Shown in pieces: positions 16,501 through 24,974 of a DNA stretch of 64,000 bases. Positions within the stretch are counted from its first letter, which is position 1. Each line of letters begins with the position of its first letter. This DNA comes from Bacteroidaceae bacterium. GTDB taxonomy: Bacteria; Bacteroidota; Bacteroidia; Bacteroidales; Bacteroidaceae. The DNA lies in assembly GCA_024401225.1 (NCBI GenBank), contig JAKSLM010000011.1, positions 1 through 64,000 of the forward strand. Reading direction: 5' to 3'. The translations under genes were made by a program, and so were the position numbers. Under the pieces are notes generated by a model. That model made no database searches. It saw nothing but the letters and a program-made list of their open reading frames with translations, and was not told the origin of the DNA.

Positions 16501-17460
16501 TTAAAAAGTTGACATTAATATTGCTGCTATTATACCAATCATGATGCACTCGGCTATGACCATGATGCGGATGCTGAGTTGCATGTGGGCTGTAGTGAGA
16601 AGGCGTGGGGTGGTGCCGATGAACGGCTTGTAGAAATATTCGCCGAAATAGTTGTGCGGACCACCGAAACGGCAGTCGAGCACTCCTGCAAGCGCAGCCT
16701 CAGGCCATCCGCTGTTGGGCGATGCGTGCTGAGGGCCGAAGTGGAGCGTGAAGCGTATGAGTGACCATGCGCTGGCACCTTGCGTAGGATGGGTGAACAA
16801 CTGATGCCCTCTGTAGGCGATAATGATGAGCAGGGCAGAGAGTCGTGCAGGGATGCAGTTTGCTATGTCGTCGATATGTGCTGCCCAGCATCCGAAGTCC
16901 TTGTAGCGTGCATTCTGATAGCCTATCATGGAGTCGAGCGTGTTGATCATCTTGTATGCCATCATGCCCGGAACGCCAAGCAACAGATACCAGAACAGGG
17001 GAGCGATGACTCCGTCCGAAAGGTTCTCGGCCAATGTCTCCAAGGCTGCAGTCCTACATTCCTGAGCGGTAAGCTCGGACGTGTCGCGGCCCACGATGCG
17101 TCCCACCTGCTTGCGACCGTCCTCCACGCTGCGGTCCACGGCTTCGAACACCATCCTCACCTCCTTGCGTAGCGTATGGCCTGCCAGGCAGAAGAACACA
17201 AGTATGCCGCCTACTGCCCAACCGACATATTCAGGAAGGAAGGCGTCGATGGCATACATCAGCAGGTAGATCAGGGCAAAGGTGAGCAGAATGCTGCTTG
17301 TGGCAAACATGGCCCCCTTTGCCAGCCGATGGCTATCCTTGTTGAGGCGTTTCTCTCCGAAGGCTATCCACTTGCCCATGTAGACTATGGGATGAGGCAA
17401 GCGCTCCGGATCGCCAAGGATGAGGTCCAATATCCAGCCTATGATGAGTTTCTGAATCAT
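16501..17460 (-). CDS. cbiB: Adenosylcobinamide-phosphate synthase
   Basis: A 319-residue membrane enzyme (CbiB, called CobD in the aerobic nomenclature) joining aminopropanol phosphate to adenosylcobyric acid. The start MIQKLIIGWILDLILGDP is the family N-terminus; the longer frame to 17667 adds unrelated residues and overlaps cobD, so it was discarded. Motifs WILDLILGDPERLPHP at 9-24, ENLSDGVIAPLFWY and NTLDSMIGYQN are typical. Several membrane segments. It overlaps the upstream aminotransferase by 4 nt. Confidence 0.92.
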   Translation of the reverse strand: MIQKLIIGWILDLILGDPERLPHPIVYMGKWIAFGEKRLNKDSHRLAKGAMFATSSILLTFALIYLLMYAIDAFLPEYVGWAVGGILVFFCLAGHTLRKEVRMVFEAVDRSVEDGRKQVGRIVGRDTSELTAQECRTAALETLAENLSDGVIAPLFWYLLLGVPGMMAYKMINTLDSMIGYQNARYKDFGCWAAHIDDIANCIPARLSALLIIIAYRGHQLFTHPTQGASAWSLIRFTLHFGPQHASPNSGWPEAALAGVLDCRFGGPHNYFGEYFYKPFIGTTPRLLTTAHMQLSIRIMVIAECIMIGIIAAILMSTF

Positions 17461-18467
17461 AATGCAATCCAATTTATAATGCCCTTTATAAGTTGCTCGT
17501 TTTCCTCGCGGCTCTGTACGGCTATGCGGAAGAAGGTGTCGTCCAGACCAGCGAAGTTGGAAGCATCGCGGATGAGTATTCCCTCCTCGCGTGCAAGGTA
17601 ATCCTTGAGAGCTGAGGCGCGTCCCATGCGAAGCTTGCATAGCAGAATGTGAGTGTCGGATGGCCACACCTCGATGACGCCCAGAGCCTGAAGGGCCGAT
17701 GCCGTGTGCTCGCGCTCGTCCATGAGTGCCTTTACATCAAACTGATACTCGTCCTGATGCATGAGCAGGTAGTGGCCGGCGTCGATGGCAACCTGATTGA
17801 CCGACCAAGGCATGCGCTGCAATCGAATGGAATGCAGCAGATCCTCGCATGCCGTGATGTAGCCCAGACGAAGCCCCGGAATGGCAAACTCCTTGGTCAT
17901 GGAGTGGAGCATGATGACGTTGGGCATCGATACCGCCTCGGCAGGAGTGATGAGCGGCTGCTGGGTGAATGGCGCATAGCTGGCATCGATGATGAAGGTT
18001 ACCGCAGGGTGCGTCTCGATGGCCTTTATGAGTTCCTCCTTCGGGATGACTGTTCCTGTAGGATTGTTTGGACAGCAGAGCCATAAAGTCTCGGCACGTT
18101 CGGGAATCTCGTCGATAGTGAAGATGTTGCACAACTGATGCTCGTGCATTCGACATGCATCGGCATACTCGGCAAAGGTCGGAGTTAGGATGGCCGACTT
18201 GTTGCGCCGGAATGTCTGTGCAATAAGATAGATGGCTTCCGTGGCACCATTTGTCACGCAAACCTGTTCCGGACGGAGCGAAAGCATCATGGCCAGTTCC
18301 GTTTCCAGCGATAGTGGAGTAGGCTCGGGATAGCTGACTACCTTGTCGAGTTGGTCGGCAAGGTGGCAGAACAGTCCTTCGTGATCAAACTGGTTGTATA
18401 TGTTTGATGAGAAGTTGATCCTGATGTCCTTATATAAATATGTATCGTCTCCGTGACCGTTTATCAT
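17457..18467 (-). CDS. cobD: Threonine-phosphate decarboxylase-type aminotransferase
   Basis: A 336-residue fold-type I PLP enzyme like Salmonella CobD (CobC in aerobic naming), which makes aminopropanol phosphate for the nucleotide loop. INFSSNIYNQF, YPEPTPLSLE, the CCPNNPTGT motif, the DASYAPFT aspartate and the PLP lysine in HSMTKEFAIPGLRLGY are visible. Start at 18467 gives the family N-terminus and an ATGA overlap with cbiP. Histidinol-phosphate aminotransferase is the nearest alternative, but the position between cbiP and cbiB decides it. Confidence 0.9.
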   Translation of the reverse strand: MINGHGDDTYLYKDIRINFSSNIYNQFDHEGLFCHLADQLDKVVSYPEPTPLSLETELAMMLSLRPEQVCVTNGATEAIYLIAQTFRRNKSAILTPTFAEYADACRMHEHQLCNIFTIDEIPERAETLWLCCPNNPTGTVIPKEELIKAIETHPAVTFIIDASYAPFTQQPLITPAEAVSMPNVIMLHSMTKEFAIPGLRLGYITACEDLLHSIRLQRMPWSVNQVAIDAGHYLLMHQDEYQFDVKALMDEREHTASALQALGVIEVWPSDTHILLCKLRMGRASALKDYLAREEGILIRDASNFAGLDDTFFRIAVQSREENEQLIKGIINWIAL

Positions 18468-19891
18468 GATCCAAGTATTCTGTAAAGTGTATCCATGTCC
18501 AGATGTCGCCTGACGTGATCGGCAAGAAGGTCGTACTGATGGTCCTTGAAGTCCTCGATGCTTGCCGTTGGTGCATCGGTCTTCACCTTGTCGTGCAGTA
18601 TGTAGTCGATCACCGCAGGGTTGTCGAGAAAACCGTGTATGTACGTGCCTATGCAATTGCCTTCCTGCAGAATCTGCTGTTCGGTGGTGCTTCGTCCCTG
18701 GTGTATCTCATACCCCTTGCACGATGCGCCGTTGAAGTCGAACGCGACCTGCTTCGTGGTTTTGTCGGCAGTCATCACGGTGTCAATGCTTAGCAGTCCG
18801 AGACCAGGCAACTGAGGTATGCTGCCCTCTATGCCGTCGGGATCGCTCACCGTCTGTCCCAACATCTGATAGCCTCCGCATATGCCTATGATGCGAGTGC
18901 CATTGCGATGAGCCCTGATGATGGCCTGTGCCACACCGTTGCGTCGCAGTTCGTAGAGGTCGTCGAGCGTGGCTTTAGTGCCGGGCAGGATGATGATGTC
19001 AGCCTTCTCCAGATCCTGAGTGTTGCTTGTATAAAATAGGTTCACGCGCGAGTCGCGCTCCAGGACGTTGAAGTCGGTGAAGTTGCTCATGTGGCGCAGC
19101 AGCACTACGGCTATGTTGACCTTCCCGTCCACGAGGCTGCGGTGCTTCTGCTCCAGCTGTACGCTGTCCTCCTCCTCGATCACGATGTCCTTGTACATAG
19201 GTATGACACCCAGCACAGGGATGCCGCATATGTCCTCGAGCATCTTGCGTCCCGATTCGAAGAGGCGTATGTCGCCGCGAAACTTATTGATGATGATGCC
19301 CTTGATGCGTGCCTTGTCCTCAGGCAACTGCAGCATCACGCTTCCGTAGCACGATGCAAACACACCTCCGCGGTCGATGTCGGCTACCAGTATCACATCG
19401 GCATCAGCATGGCGTGCCATAGGCATATTGACCAGGTCGCTCTCGCGCAGGTTGATCTCCGACACGCTTCCTGCTCCTTCCATCACTATAGGATTGTAGC
19501 GGGCTGACAGACGGTCGAAGGCTGCATGCACCTGCTGGCGCAGTTCTTCGCGTCCCTCCTTGCGGAAATAGTCGTAGGCCGAACGGTTGCCTATAGGTCG
19601 TCCGTTGAGCACCACCTGAGTCGTATGCTCTGAGTTAGGCTTGAGCAGCAGCGGATTCATGTCGGTGTGGCATGCCACCTTTGCTGCCTCGGCCTGTACA
19701 GCCTGTGCACGTCCTATCTCCAATCCATCGGGTGTGGCATACGAATTGAGTGCCATGTTCTGTGCCTTGAATGGTGCCGGCTGGTAACCATCCTGCAGGA
19801 ATATGCGGCAGAGGGCCGTGGCGAGAATGCTCTTGCCTACGTCCGAACCGGTACCTACCAGCATCACGGGGTGCAGTTTGTTTTGTTTCAT
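18464..19891 (-). CDS. cobQ: Cobyric acid synthase
   Basis: A 475-residue glutamine-dependent amidotransferase (CbiP/CobQ) that amidates adenosylcobyrinic acid a,c-diamide at four positions. P-loop GTGSDVGKS at 13-21, FKAQNMALNS next, and the class I glutaminase nucleophile in IIGICGGYQMLG at about 338, with its His in GTYIHGFLDNP. Full length. First gene of the cobQ-cobD-cbiB-lipoprotein operon. Unlike the divergent operon, it has no riboswitch; a -7 box ends five bases before the ATG, so the message may be leaderless. Confidence 0.95.
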   Translation of the reverse strand: MKQNKLHPVMLVGTGSDVGKSILATALCRIFLQDGYQPAPFKAQNMALNSYATPDGLEIGRAQAVQAEAAKVACHTDMNPLLLKPNSEHTTQVVLNGRPIGNRSAYDYFRKEGREELRQQVHAAFDRLSARYNPIVMEGAGSVSEINLRESDLVNMPMARHADADVILVADIDRGGVFASCYGSVMLQLPEDKARIKGIIINKFRGDIRLFESGRKMLEDICGIPVLGVIPMYKDIVIEEEDSVQLEQKHRSLVDGKVNIAVVLLRHMSNFTDFNVLERDSRVNLFYTSNTQDLEKADIIILPGTKATLDDLYELRRNGVAQAIIRAHRNGTRIIGICGGYQMLGQTVSDPDGIEGSIPQLPGLGLLSIDTVMTADKTTKQVAFDFNGASCKGYEIHQGRSTTEQQILQEGNCIGTYIHGFLDNPAVIDYILHDKVKTDAPTASIEDFKDHQYDLLADHVRRHLDMDTLYRILGS

Positions 19892-19895
19892 AATG

Positions 19896-19903
19896 CAAAG
19901 GTA
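19896..19903 (-). promoter_or_regulatory. -7 box TACCTTTG directly before cobQ
   Basis: TACCTTTG on the minus strand ends 5 nt before the ATG at 19891. Initiation at the usual distance would fall on or next to the start codon. No clear TTTG box is seen at the usual upstream distance, which is filled by heptamer repeats. Confidence 0.5.
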
Positions 19904-19911
19904 GAAAATAA

Positions 19912-20140
19912 TTTTGAATTAAGAATTAAGAATTATGAATTAAGTTATCGCAAAGCGCTTGGAGCGTAGCGGAAAGAATTAAGAGTTATGAATTATGAAT
20001 TAAAAATTAAGAATTATGAATTAAGAATTATGAGTTAAGAATTAAGTTATCGCGAAGCGCTTGGAACGTAGCGGAAAGAATTATGAATTAAGAATTAAGA
20101 GTTATGAATTAAGAATTATGAATGGTGATTTGTGAATTTA
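19912..20140. repeat. 7-bp tandem repeat tract (GAATTAA type) with two embedded short palindromic units
   Basis: GAATTAA/GAATTAT heptamers fill most of the tract. Two nearly identical units of about 38 bp (starting AAGTTATCGC at 19942 and 20044, with AAGCGCTT and GTAGCGGAAAG) are embedded. It lies between the cobQ promoter and the promoter of the riboswitch-controlled operon. Confidence 0.8.
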
Positions 20141-20160
20141 TGAATTATTTTGTATCTTTG
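20129..20160 (+). promoter_or_regulatory. Promoter of the riboswitch-controlled cobalamin operon
   Basis: TTTG at 20129-20132, 20 nt, then TATCTTTG at 20153-20160: a full match to the Bacteroidetes vegetative promoter. Transcription would begin just before the riboswitch aptamer. Confidence 0.75.
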
Positions 20161-20166
20161 CACCAT

Positions 20167-20293
20167 AATTTGATATGGGCAATCAGGTGTGAGGCCTGAG
20201 CAGTTCCTGCTACTGTATGCATCCGTGCAAGCCAGAAAACCTGTCAAATTGTGTGTGTATATTAAAATAAACGTTTATTCCCCAGGATTTGGG
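20167..20293 (+). ncRNA. Cobalamin riboswitch upstream of TonB receptor and corrin genes
   Basis: P1 pairs AATTTGA (20167-20173) with TCAAATT (20244-20250), a compact aptamer of about 84 nt. Conserved parts are CAGGTGTGAGGCCTG, GCAGTTCCTGC followed by TACTGT, and the B12 box AGCCAGAAAACCTG (20230-20243). A small hairpin CCCAGGATTTGGG (20281-20293) presents CAGGA (20283-20287), complementary to TCCTG in the L5 loop (20205-20209), as in the known kissing-loop expression platform. It ends 12 nt before the start codon at 20306, so it probably controls translation initiation. Confidence 0.88.
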
Positions 20294-20305
20294 TAAAACA
20301 TTTTT

Positions 20306-22378
20306 ATGAAAAAAACATTATTGCTGCCTTTGTGTTTGGCAGCTTCCGTTAGTGCGGAAGCACAGACTACCAGCACGACAGAGCAGACCATCGACCTCAA
20401 TCCAGTCATCGTAACCGGAACTGGTACTTATCGAAAGGCGGACAATTCGCCCGCTCGCGTGAGAGTGATATCGGCAAAGGAATTGAAAGACGCACAGGTG
20501 ACGAGTCTGCAGGATGCCCTCAACCGACTTACTACCAACATCACCACCCATACCAGCGGCATGGGTACCTTCGTCAATTTCAACGGCGTGAGTGATGACT
20601 ATATCCTCATTCTTGAGAACGGCAAGCGCGTGAGTGGCGATGATCGATGGAACCGCATCAGCATGGCCAACGTGAAGCGTATTGAAATCCTTCCCGGTGC
20701 TGCAAGCGCCCTGTATGGAAGCGATGCGATAGCGGGAGTGATCAATATCATTACCGACGAGAGCAAGAGCGCTGTTGATGCATCGTCCAACACCCGCTTC
20801 TCTACCCATGGACGTCTCGATCAGGACATCAATGTCGATGCAACCCTTGGTCGCTTTTCCACCTACACATCCTATACTCATAGACAGGCGGACAACTGGC
20901 AAGTAAACAAATACCAGGAGTTTGATGAGGACGGCACTCAGATTCTCAAGCTCACAGGCCGCCCTATGTCGGTTGGCTACGGGAGCGATAACATCAGCGA
21001 GCGCCTTGAGTGGAGGTTTGATGATCATTTTGATGTGTATGTGAAGGGCGACTACTACGACTATCTCACCCATCGCCCTCAGAACGCTACTTACTACACC
21101 CAGTCGCAGGACAAGAAGACTGGCGAATACAAGTACACATCGAAGGCAGCCTATACCTACGACCTCCATCACCAGTCGTTCAGTTACGGCGCTGGTGCCC
21201 GCTGGACTCCCAACAGCCGCACACACGTATACCTCGACCTCTATAGCGACAACTATACCTCGCAGTACGACTATTGGCAGACAGCCGACAAGGAGGAATA
21301 CGAGGAGGTGAGAAAGCGTACACATTATTATAATGAGACATTGAAGGGCATCATCCGCCTCACTTCGTGGAACAAGTTGAGCGCAGGTGCCGAACTGGTG
21401 CAGGAATACCTCAACAGCGCATCCGACAATATCGACTCGGAGCATACCAATACCTACAACATCTTTGCCCAGGATGAGATCAACATCCTCAAGGGACTTG
21501 AAGGAGTGGTAGGTCTGCGCTACACCTACAACAACAATTTCGGCAGCAACCTCACGCCCCACGTTGCCCTCTTCTATCACACCGGCGGTCTGCGACTCCG
21601 TGCCAGCTATGCAGGAGGCTATCGCACTCCATCGCTTTCGCAGCTCTATGCTACCGATCAAGCCAAGACCACGGCTCGCTACACCATCAGCAATCCCGAC
21701 CTTCGTCCGGAGAAGAACAACTTCTGGAACGTGAATGCCGAGTATGGCAACCGATGGCTCAATGTCAGCGTGAGCGCCTTCGTGAACAGCATCCACGACA
21801 TGATCAACTATCGCACTCTGCCTCAGTCGGAGATCGATGATGATGCCCATCTGCATAGCCTCTACGATGAGGGCTGGACCACCATCCGCCAGCGCGACAA
21901 CATCGATAAGGCAACGATCAAGGGCATCAATGCCAATGTCAAATTGCTTCTGCCATGTGGCTTCACCCTTGGCGGAGGCTACACCTTCACCGACTCAAAG
22001 GCTGAGACCAGCACTCTCGATAATAAGACTCAGCAGTATGTCACCACCGAGAGCCCTGTGGACAAGAGCGTGCGCCATGTGGCAAACGTGAATGCAACAT
22101 GGGATCGCAGCTGGCATCAGTATCATCTCAATGTCAGCCTCAATGGTCACATTCAGGGCGAACGCTATAGCAGTACTTACGGCTATGCGCCACGCTATCA
22201 GCAATGGGACCTCAACACACGCCATTCCATCAACCTCCAGCACTTCATCCTGGAGCCAGGCATAGGAATTGAGAATATCTTCAACCAGCGCGACACCTCA
22301 TACTGGAATTCCAACTTCTCAACCATCAATCCAGGTCGTGCAGTATATGTGAGTCTGGCATTGAAATTCAAGGATTAG
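20306..22378 (+). CDS. TonB-dependent outer-membrane receptor, corrinoid uptake (BtuB-like)
   Basis: A 690-residue receptor. Signal peptide 1-20 (ends SAEAQ), TonB-box-like region IDLNPVIVTGTG at about 28-39, plug domain about 40-150 (ENGKRVSGDDRWNRI, ILPGAASALYGSDAIAGVIN) and a 22-strand barrel ending in LALKFKD. The substrate is inferred as cobalamin or cobinamide because the gene lies directly behind a cobalamin riboswitch and ahead of corrin genes. No N-terminal carboxypeptidase-like or signalling domain. The next gene starts 3 nt after its stop. Confidence 0.9.
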   Translation: MKKTLLLPLCLAASVSAEAQTTSTTEQTIDLNPVIVTGTGTYRKADNSPARVRVISAKELKDAQVTSLQDALNRLTTNITTHTSGMGTFVNFNGVSDDYILILENGKRVSGDDRWNRISMANVKRIEILPGAASALYGSDAIAGVINIITDESKSAVDASSNTRFSTHGRLDQDINVDATLGRFSTYTSYTHRQADNWQVNKYQEFDEDGTQILKLTGRPMSVGYGSDNISERLEWRFDDHFDVYVKGDYYDYLTHRPQNATYYTQSQDKKTGEYKYTSKAAYTYDLHHQSFSYGAGARWTPNSRTHVYLDLYSDNYTSQYDYWQTADKEEYEEVRKRTHYYNETLKGIIRLTSWNKLSAGAELVQEYLNSASDNIDSEHTNTYNIFAQDEINILKGLEGVVGLRYTYNNNFGSNLTPHVALFYHTGGLRLRASYAGGYRTPSLSQLYATDQAKTTARYTISNPDLRPEKNNFWNVNAEYGNRWLNVSVSAFVNSIHDMINYRTLPQSEIDDDAHLHSLYDEGWTTIRQRDNIDKATIKGINANVKLLLPCGFTLGGGYTFTDSKAETSTLDNKTQQYVTTESPVDKSVRHVANVNATWDRSWHQYHLNVSLNGHIQGERYSSTYGYAPRYQQWDLNTRHSINLQHFILEPGIGIENIFNQRDTSYWNSNFSTINPGRAVYVSLALKFKD

Positions 22379-22381
22379 CCT

Positions 22382-23782
22382 ATGAAAAAGATATATGTAG
22401 CAGGCATCGGTCCTGGTTCGCCCGACGACATCACTCCTGCTGTGCTTCAAGCCGTGCAGGACAGCGATGTGGTGGTGGGCTACAAGTACTACTTTCAGTT
22501 TGTGGAACGCTATCTCCGTCCTGGTACCGAGTGCATCGATACCGGCATGAAGAAGGAACGCGACCGTGCGATGCAGGCATTTCAGTTGGCCGAGCAGGGC
22601 AAGACCGTATGTGTCATCTCAAGCGGCGATGCAGGCATCTATGGCATGACTCCTCTCATCTACGAGATGCAACGTGAGAGGGGCACCGACATCGACATCG
22701 TCCCACTCCCTGGCATCAGCGCCTTCCAGAAGGCAGCATCGCTGCTTGGTGCGCCTATGGGGCATGACTTTTGTGTCGTCAGCATGAGCGACCTCATGAC
22801 TCCGTGGCAACTCATCGAGCGACGCATACGCTGTGCTGCCGAGGGCGACTTCGTTACTGCCGTCTACAATCCCAAGAGCCATGGACGCTACTGGCAGCTT
22901 CATCGCCTCAAGGAACTCTTCCTTCAGTACCGCCATGAGGACAATGTCGTAGGCTATGTGCGCCAGGCTGGGCGTGAGGACCAGGAGGTGAAGGTCACTA
23001 CGCTTCGCGACTTCGATCCTGATGATGTCGATATGTTTACCATAGTCATCATAGGCAACAGCATGTCCTACCTTGATGGCAGCACCTTCATCACCCCTCG
23101 TGGCTACTACCGCGATCGGCAGGAGCAGGGGGCTTCCGTGGGCCAGTCCATCATGATCAAGTCGTTCCAGACCATACGTGGCGAACTACGCCATCCCGAC
23201 ATACCCCTATGGCGACTATGGCCTATGCTTCATGCCATTCATACCACCGCCGACTTCGACATGGAGAACCTTGTGTGGATGGACGATGAGGCCACATCCC
23301 GACTATATAATAAGGTGCAGGACGGCACGCTCCGTTGCATCGTGACCGATGTCACCATGGCAGCCTCAGGCATACGCAAGGGTGCCTTGGAGCGACTGGG
23401 CATAGAGGTGGTGTGCTACATCAACGATCCTCGTGGGGCAGAGATGGCACGTACGCTTGGCATCACTCGTGCCCAGGCAGGCATGCGACTGGCGGCAGAG
23501 GAGCATCCCGATGCCCTCTATGTGTTTGGCAATGCGCCTACCGCCTTGCTCGAACTCTGCGACCTCATCCGTCGTGGCAAGTGTCAGCCATGTGGCATCA
23601 TCGGTGCTCCCGTAGGCTTCGTTCATGTGGAGGAAAGCAAGCATGCTGCCAAGCCATTCAAGAATATACCAAAAATCATTATCGAAGGACGCAAGGGAGG
23701 CAGCAACCTCGCTGCTACGCTTGTCAACAGCATCCTCACCTTCGATGATGCCGAACTATTAAGACCAGGACGCGATGTATAA
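22382..23782 (+). CDS. cbiHC: Cobalt-precorrin-3 C17-methyltransferase / cobalt-precorrin-8 methylmutase fusion
   Basis: A 466-residue fusion. Residues 1-245 are an SAM-dependent tetrapyrrole methylase of the CbiH/CobJ type: VAGIGPGSPDDITP at 5-18, SSGDAGIYGM, PLPGISAFQKAA, VYNPKSHGR. Residues 250-466 are CbiC/CobH: IHTTADFDMENLVW with the catalytic His, DVTMAASGI and GAPVGFVHVEESK. It contracts the ring at C17 and later shifts the C11 methyl to C12. The fusion is read as genuine because the frame is continuous. It overlaps the next gene by 8 nt. Confidence 0.93.
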   Translation: MKKIYVAGIGPGSPDDITPAVLQAVQDSDVVVGYKYYFQFVERYLRPGTECIDTGMKKERDRAMQAFQLAEQGKTVCVISSGDAGIYGMTPLIYEMQRERGTDIDIVPLPGISAFQKAASLLGAPMGHDFCVVSMSDLMTPWQLIERRIRCAAEGDFVTAVYNPKSHGRYWQLHRLKELFLQYRHEDNVVGYVRQAGREDQEVKVTTLRDFDPDDVDMFTIVIIGNSMSYLDGSTFITPRGYYRDRQEQGASVGQSIMIKSFQTIRGELRHPDIPLWRLWPMLHAIHTTADFDMENLVWMDDEATSRLYNKVQDGTLRCIVTDVTMAASGIRKGALERLGIEVVCYINDPRGAEMARTLGITRAQAGMRLAAEEHPDALYVFGNAPTALLELCDLIRRGKCQPCGIIGAPVGFVHVEESKHAAKPFKNIPKIIIEGRKGGSNLAATLVNSILTFDDAELLRPGRDV

Positions 23783-24959
23783 GTGTACCATAATAGGAAT
23801 AAGCGATAGCCGCAAGCAATGGTTTCCGCCTCATGTCATGGAGGTCATCCGTACGGGGCACGTATTCTCTGGTGGCAAGCGCCATGCCGAGATCATGGGT
23901 GCGCTGCTGCCCGAAGGAGCCCTGTGGATAGATATCACCGTACCGCTCGATGCCGTGTTCCGTCAGTATGAGCAGCACGATAAAGTTGTCATCTTCGCAT
24001 CGGGCGATCCCCTCTTCTATGGATTTGCCAACACCGTGCAGCGAGAATGTCCGGAGGTAAGGATGACGGTCTATCCGTCGTTCCATTCACTCCAGATGCT
24101 GGCACACCGCATGTGCCTGCCTTACCACGACATGCACGTGGTGTCGCTCACCGGTAGGCCATGGGACTGCTTCGATGAGGCACTCATCAACGGCGAACCG
24201 CTCATAGGCTGTCTTACCGATCGGCACAATACTCCTCATGCCATCATGCAGCGCATGCTCGACTATGGCTACGACAACTACCGCATGACCGTAGGCGAGA
24301 ACCTTGGCAATGAGCATGCCGAGCGCATCAGCACCTATTCATCCGCAGCCTCCTATGCCCATCCCAACTGCATCATCTTGCAGCGCACATACCAGCGCCC
24401 TCGTCTTTTCGGTATTCCTGAACAGGCGTTCCATCTGCTCAATGGCAGGGCGAAGATGATTACCAAGATGCCTATACGCCTCCTATCGCTATCCATGCTC
24501 GACCTGCGCAACAGGCAGAGCTTCTGGGATGTGGGCTTCTGCACCGGTTCGGTAAGCATAGAAGCCAGGCTGCAGTTCCCCCATCTCCACATCACCGCCT
24601 TCGAGGTGCGCGAGGAGGGTCGCGAACTGATGGCTGCCAATTCGCGCCGCTTTGGTGCTCCCGGTATTGAGAGCGTGATAGGCGACTTCCTCGATGCCGA
24701 CCTTACGGCCTATCCGGCGCCCGATGCCGTGTTTATCGGTGGGCATGGTGGCCGTCTGAAGGAGATGATAGCCCGCTTGCGTACAGTCCTCACACCCGAT
24801 GGCGTGATAGTGTTCAACTCCGTGACTGACGATAGTCGTCGCCTCTTTGAGGCTGGTGTGGAGGCAGCAGGGATGACCATCGTACAGTCCACCCGGATAG
24901 CCATTGACGAACATAATCCTATACAAGTATTGCTTGCAAGACAAGTAAGCGAAACATAA
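23775..24959 (+). CDS. cbiET: Cobalt-precorrin-7 C5- / precorrin-6B C15-methyltransferase (decarboxylating) fusion
   Basis: A 394-residue CobL-type protein. Residues 1-200 are the CbiE methylase (IIGISDSRKQWFPP, VIFASGDPLFYGF, YPSFHSLQMLAHRM, VGENLGNEHAERI). Residues 210-394 are CbiT with a class I methyltransferase fold: motif I DVGFCTGSVSIEA and DAVFIGGHGGRLKEM. CbiT removes the acetate carboxyl and methylates C15, CbiE methylates C5. Second part of the plus-strand corrin operon, overlapping cbiHC. Confidence 0.93.
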   Translation: MYKCTIIGISDSRKQWFPPHVMEVIRTGHVFSGGKRHAEIMGALLPEGALWIDITVPLDAVFRQYEQHDKVVIFASGDPLFYGFANTVQRECPEVRMTVYPSFHSLQMLAHRMCLPYHDMHVVSLTGRPWDCFDEALINGEPLIGCLTDRHNTPHAIMQRMLDYGYDNYRMTVGENLGNEHAERISTYSSAASYAHPNCIILQRTYQRPRLFGIPEQAFHLLNGRAKMITKMPIRLLSLSMLDLRNRQSFWDVGFCTGSVSIEARLQFPHLHITAFEVREEGRELMAANSRRFGAPGIESVIGDFLDADLTAYPAPDAVFIGGHGGRLKEMIARLRTVLTPDGVIVFNSVTDDSRRLFEAGVEAAGMTIVQSTRIAIDEHNPIQVLLARQVSET

Positions 24960-24974
24960 AAAAAAAGAACAACA

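Noticed and set aside
20318-21856. Minus-strand frame of about 510 codons opposite the TonB receptor
   Set aside because: It mirrors the codon structure of the receptor and has no domain; the receptor is certain.
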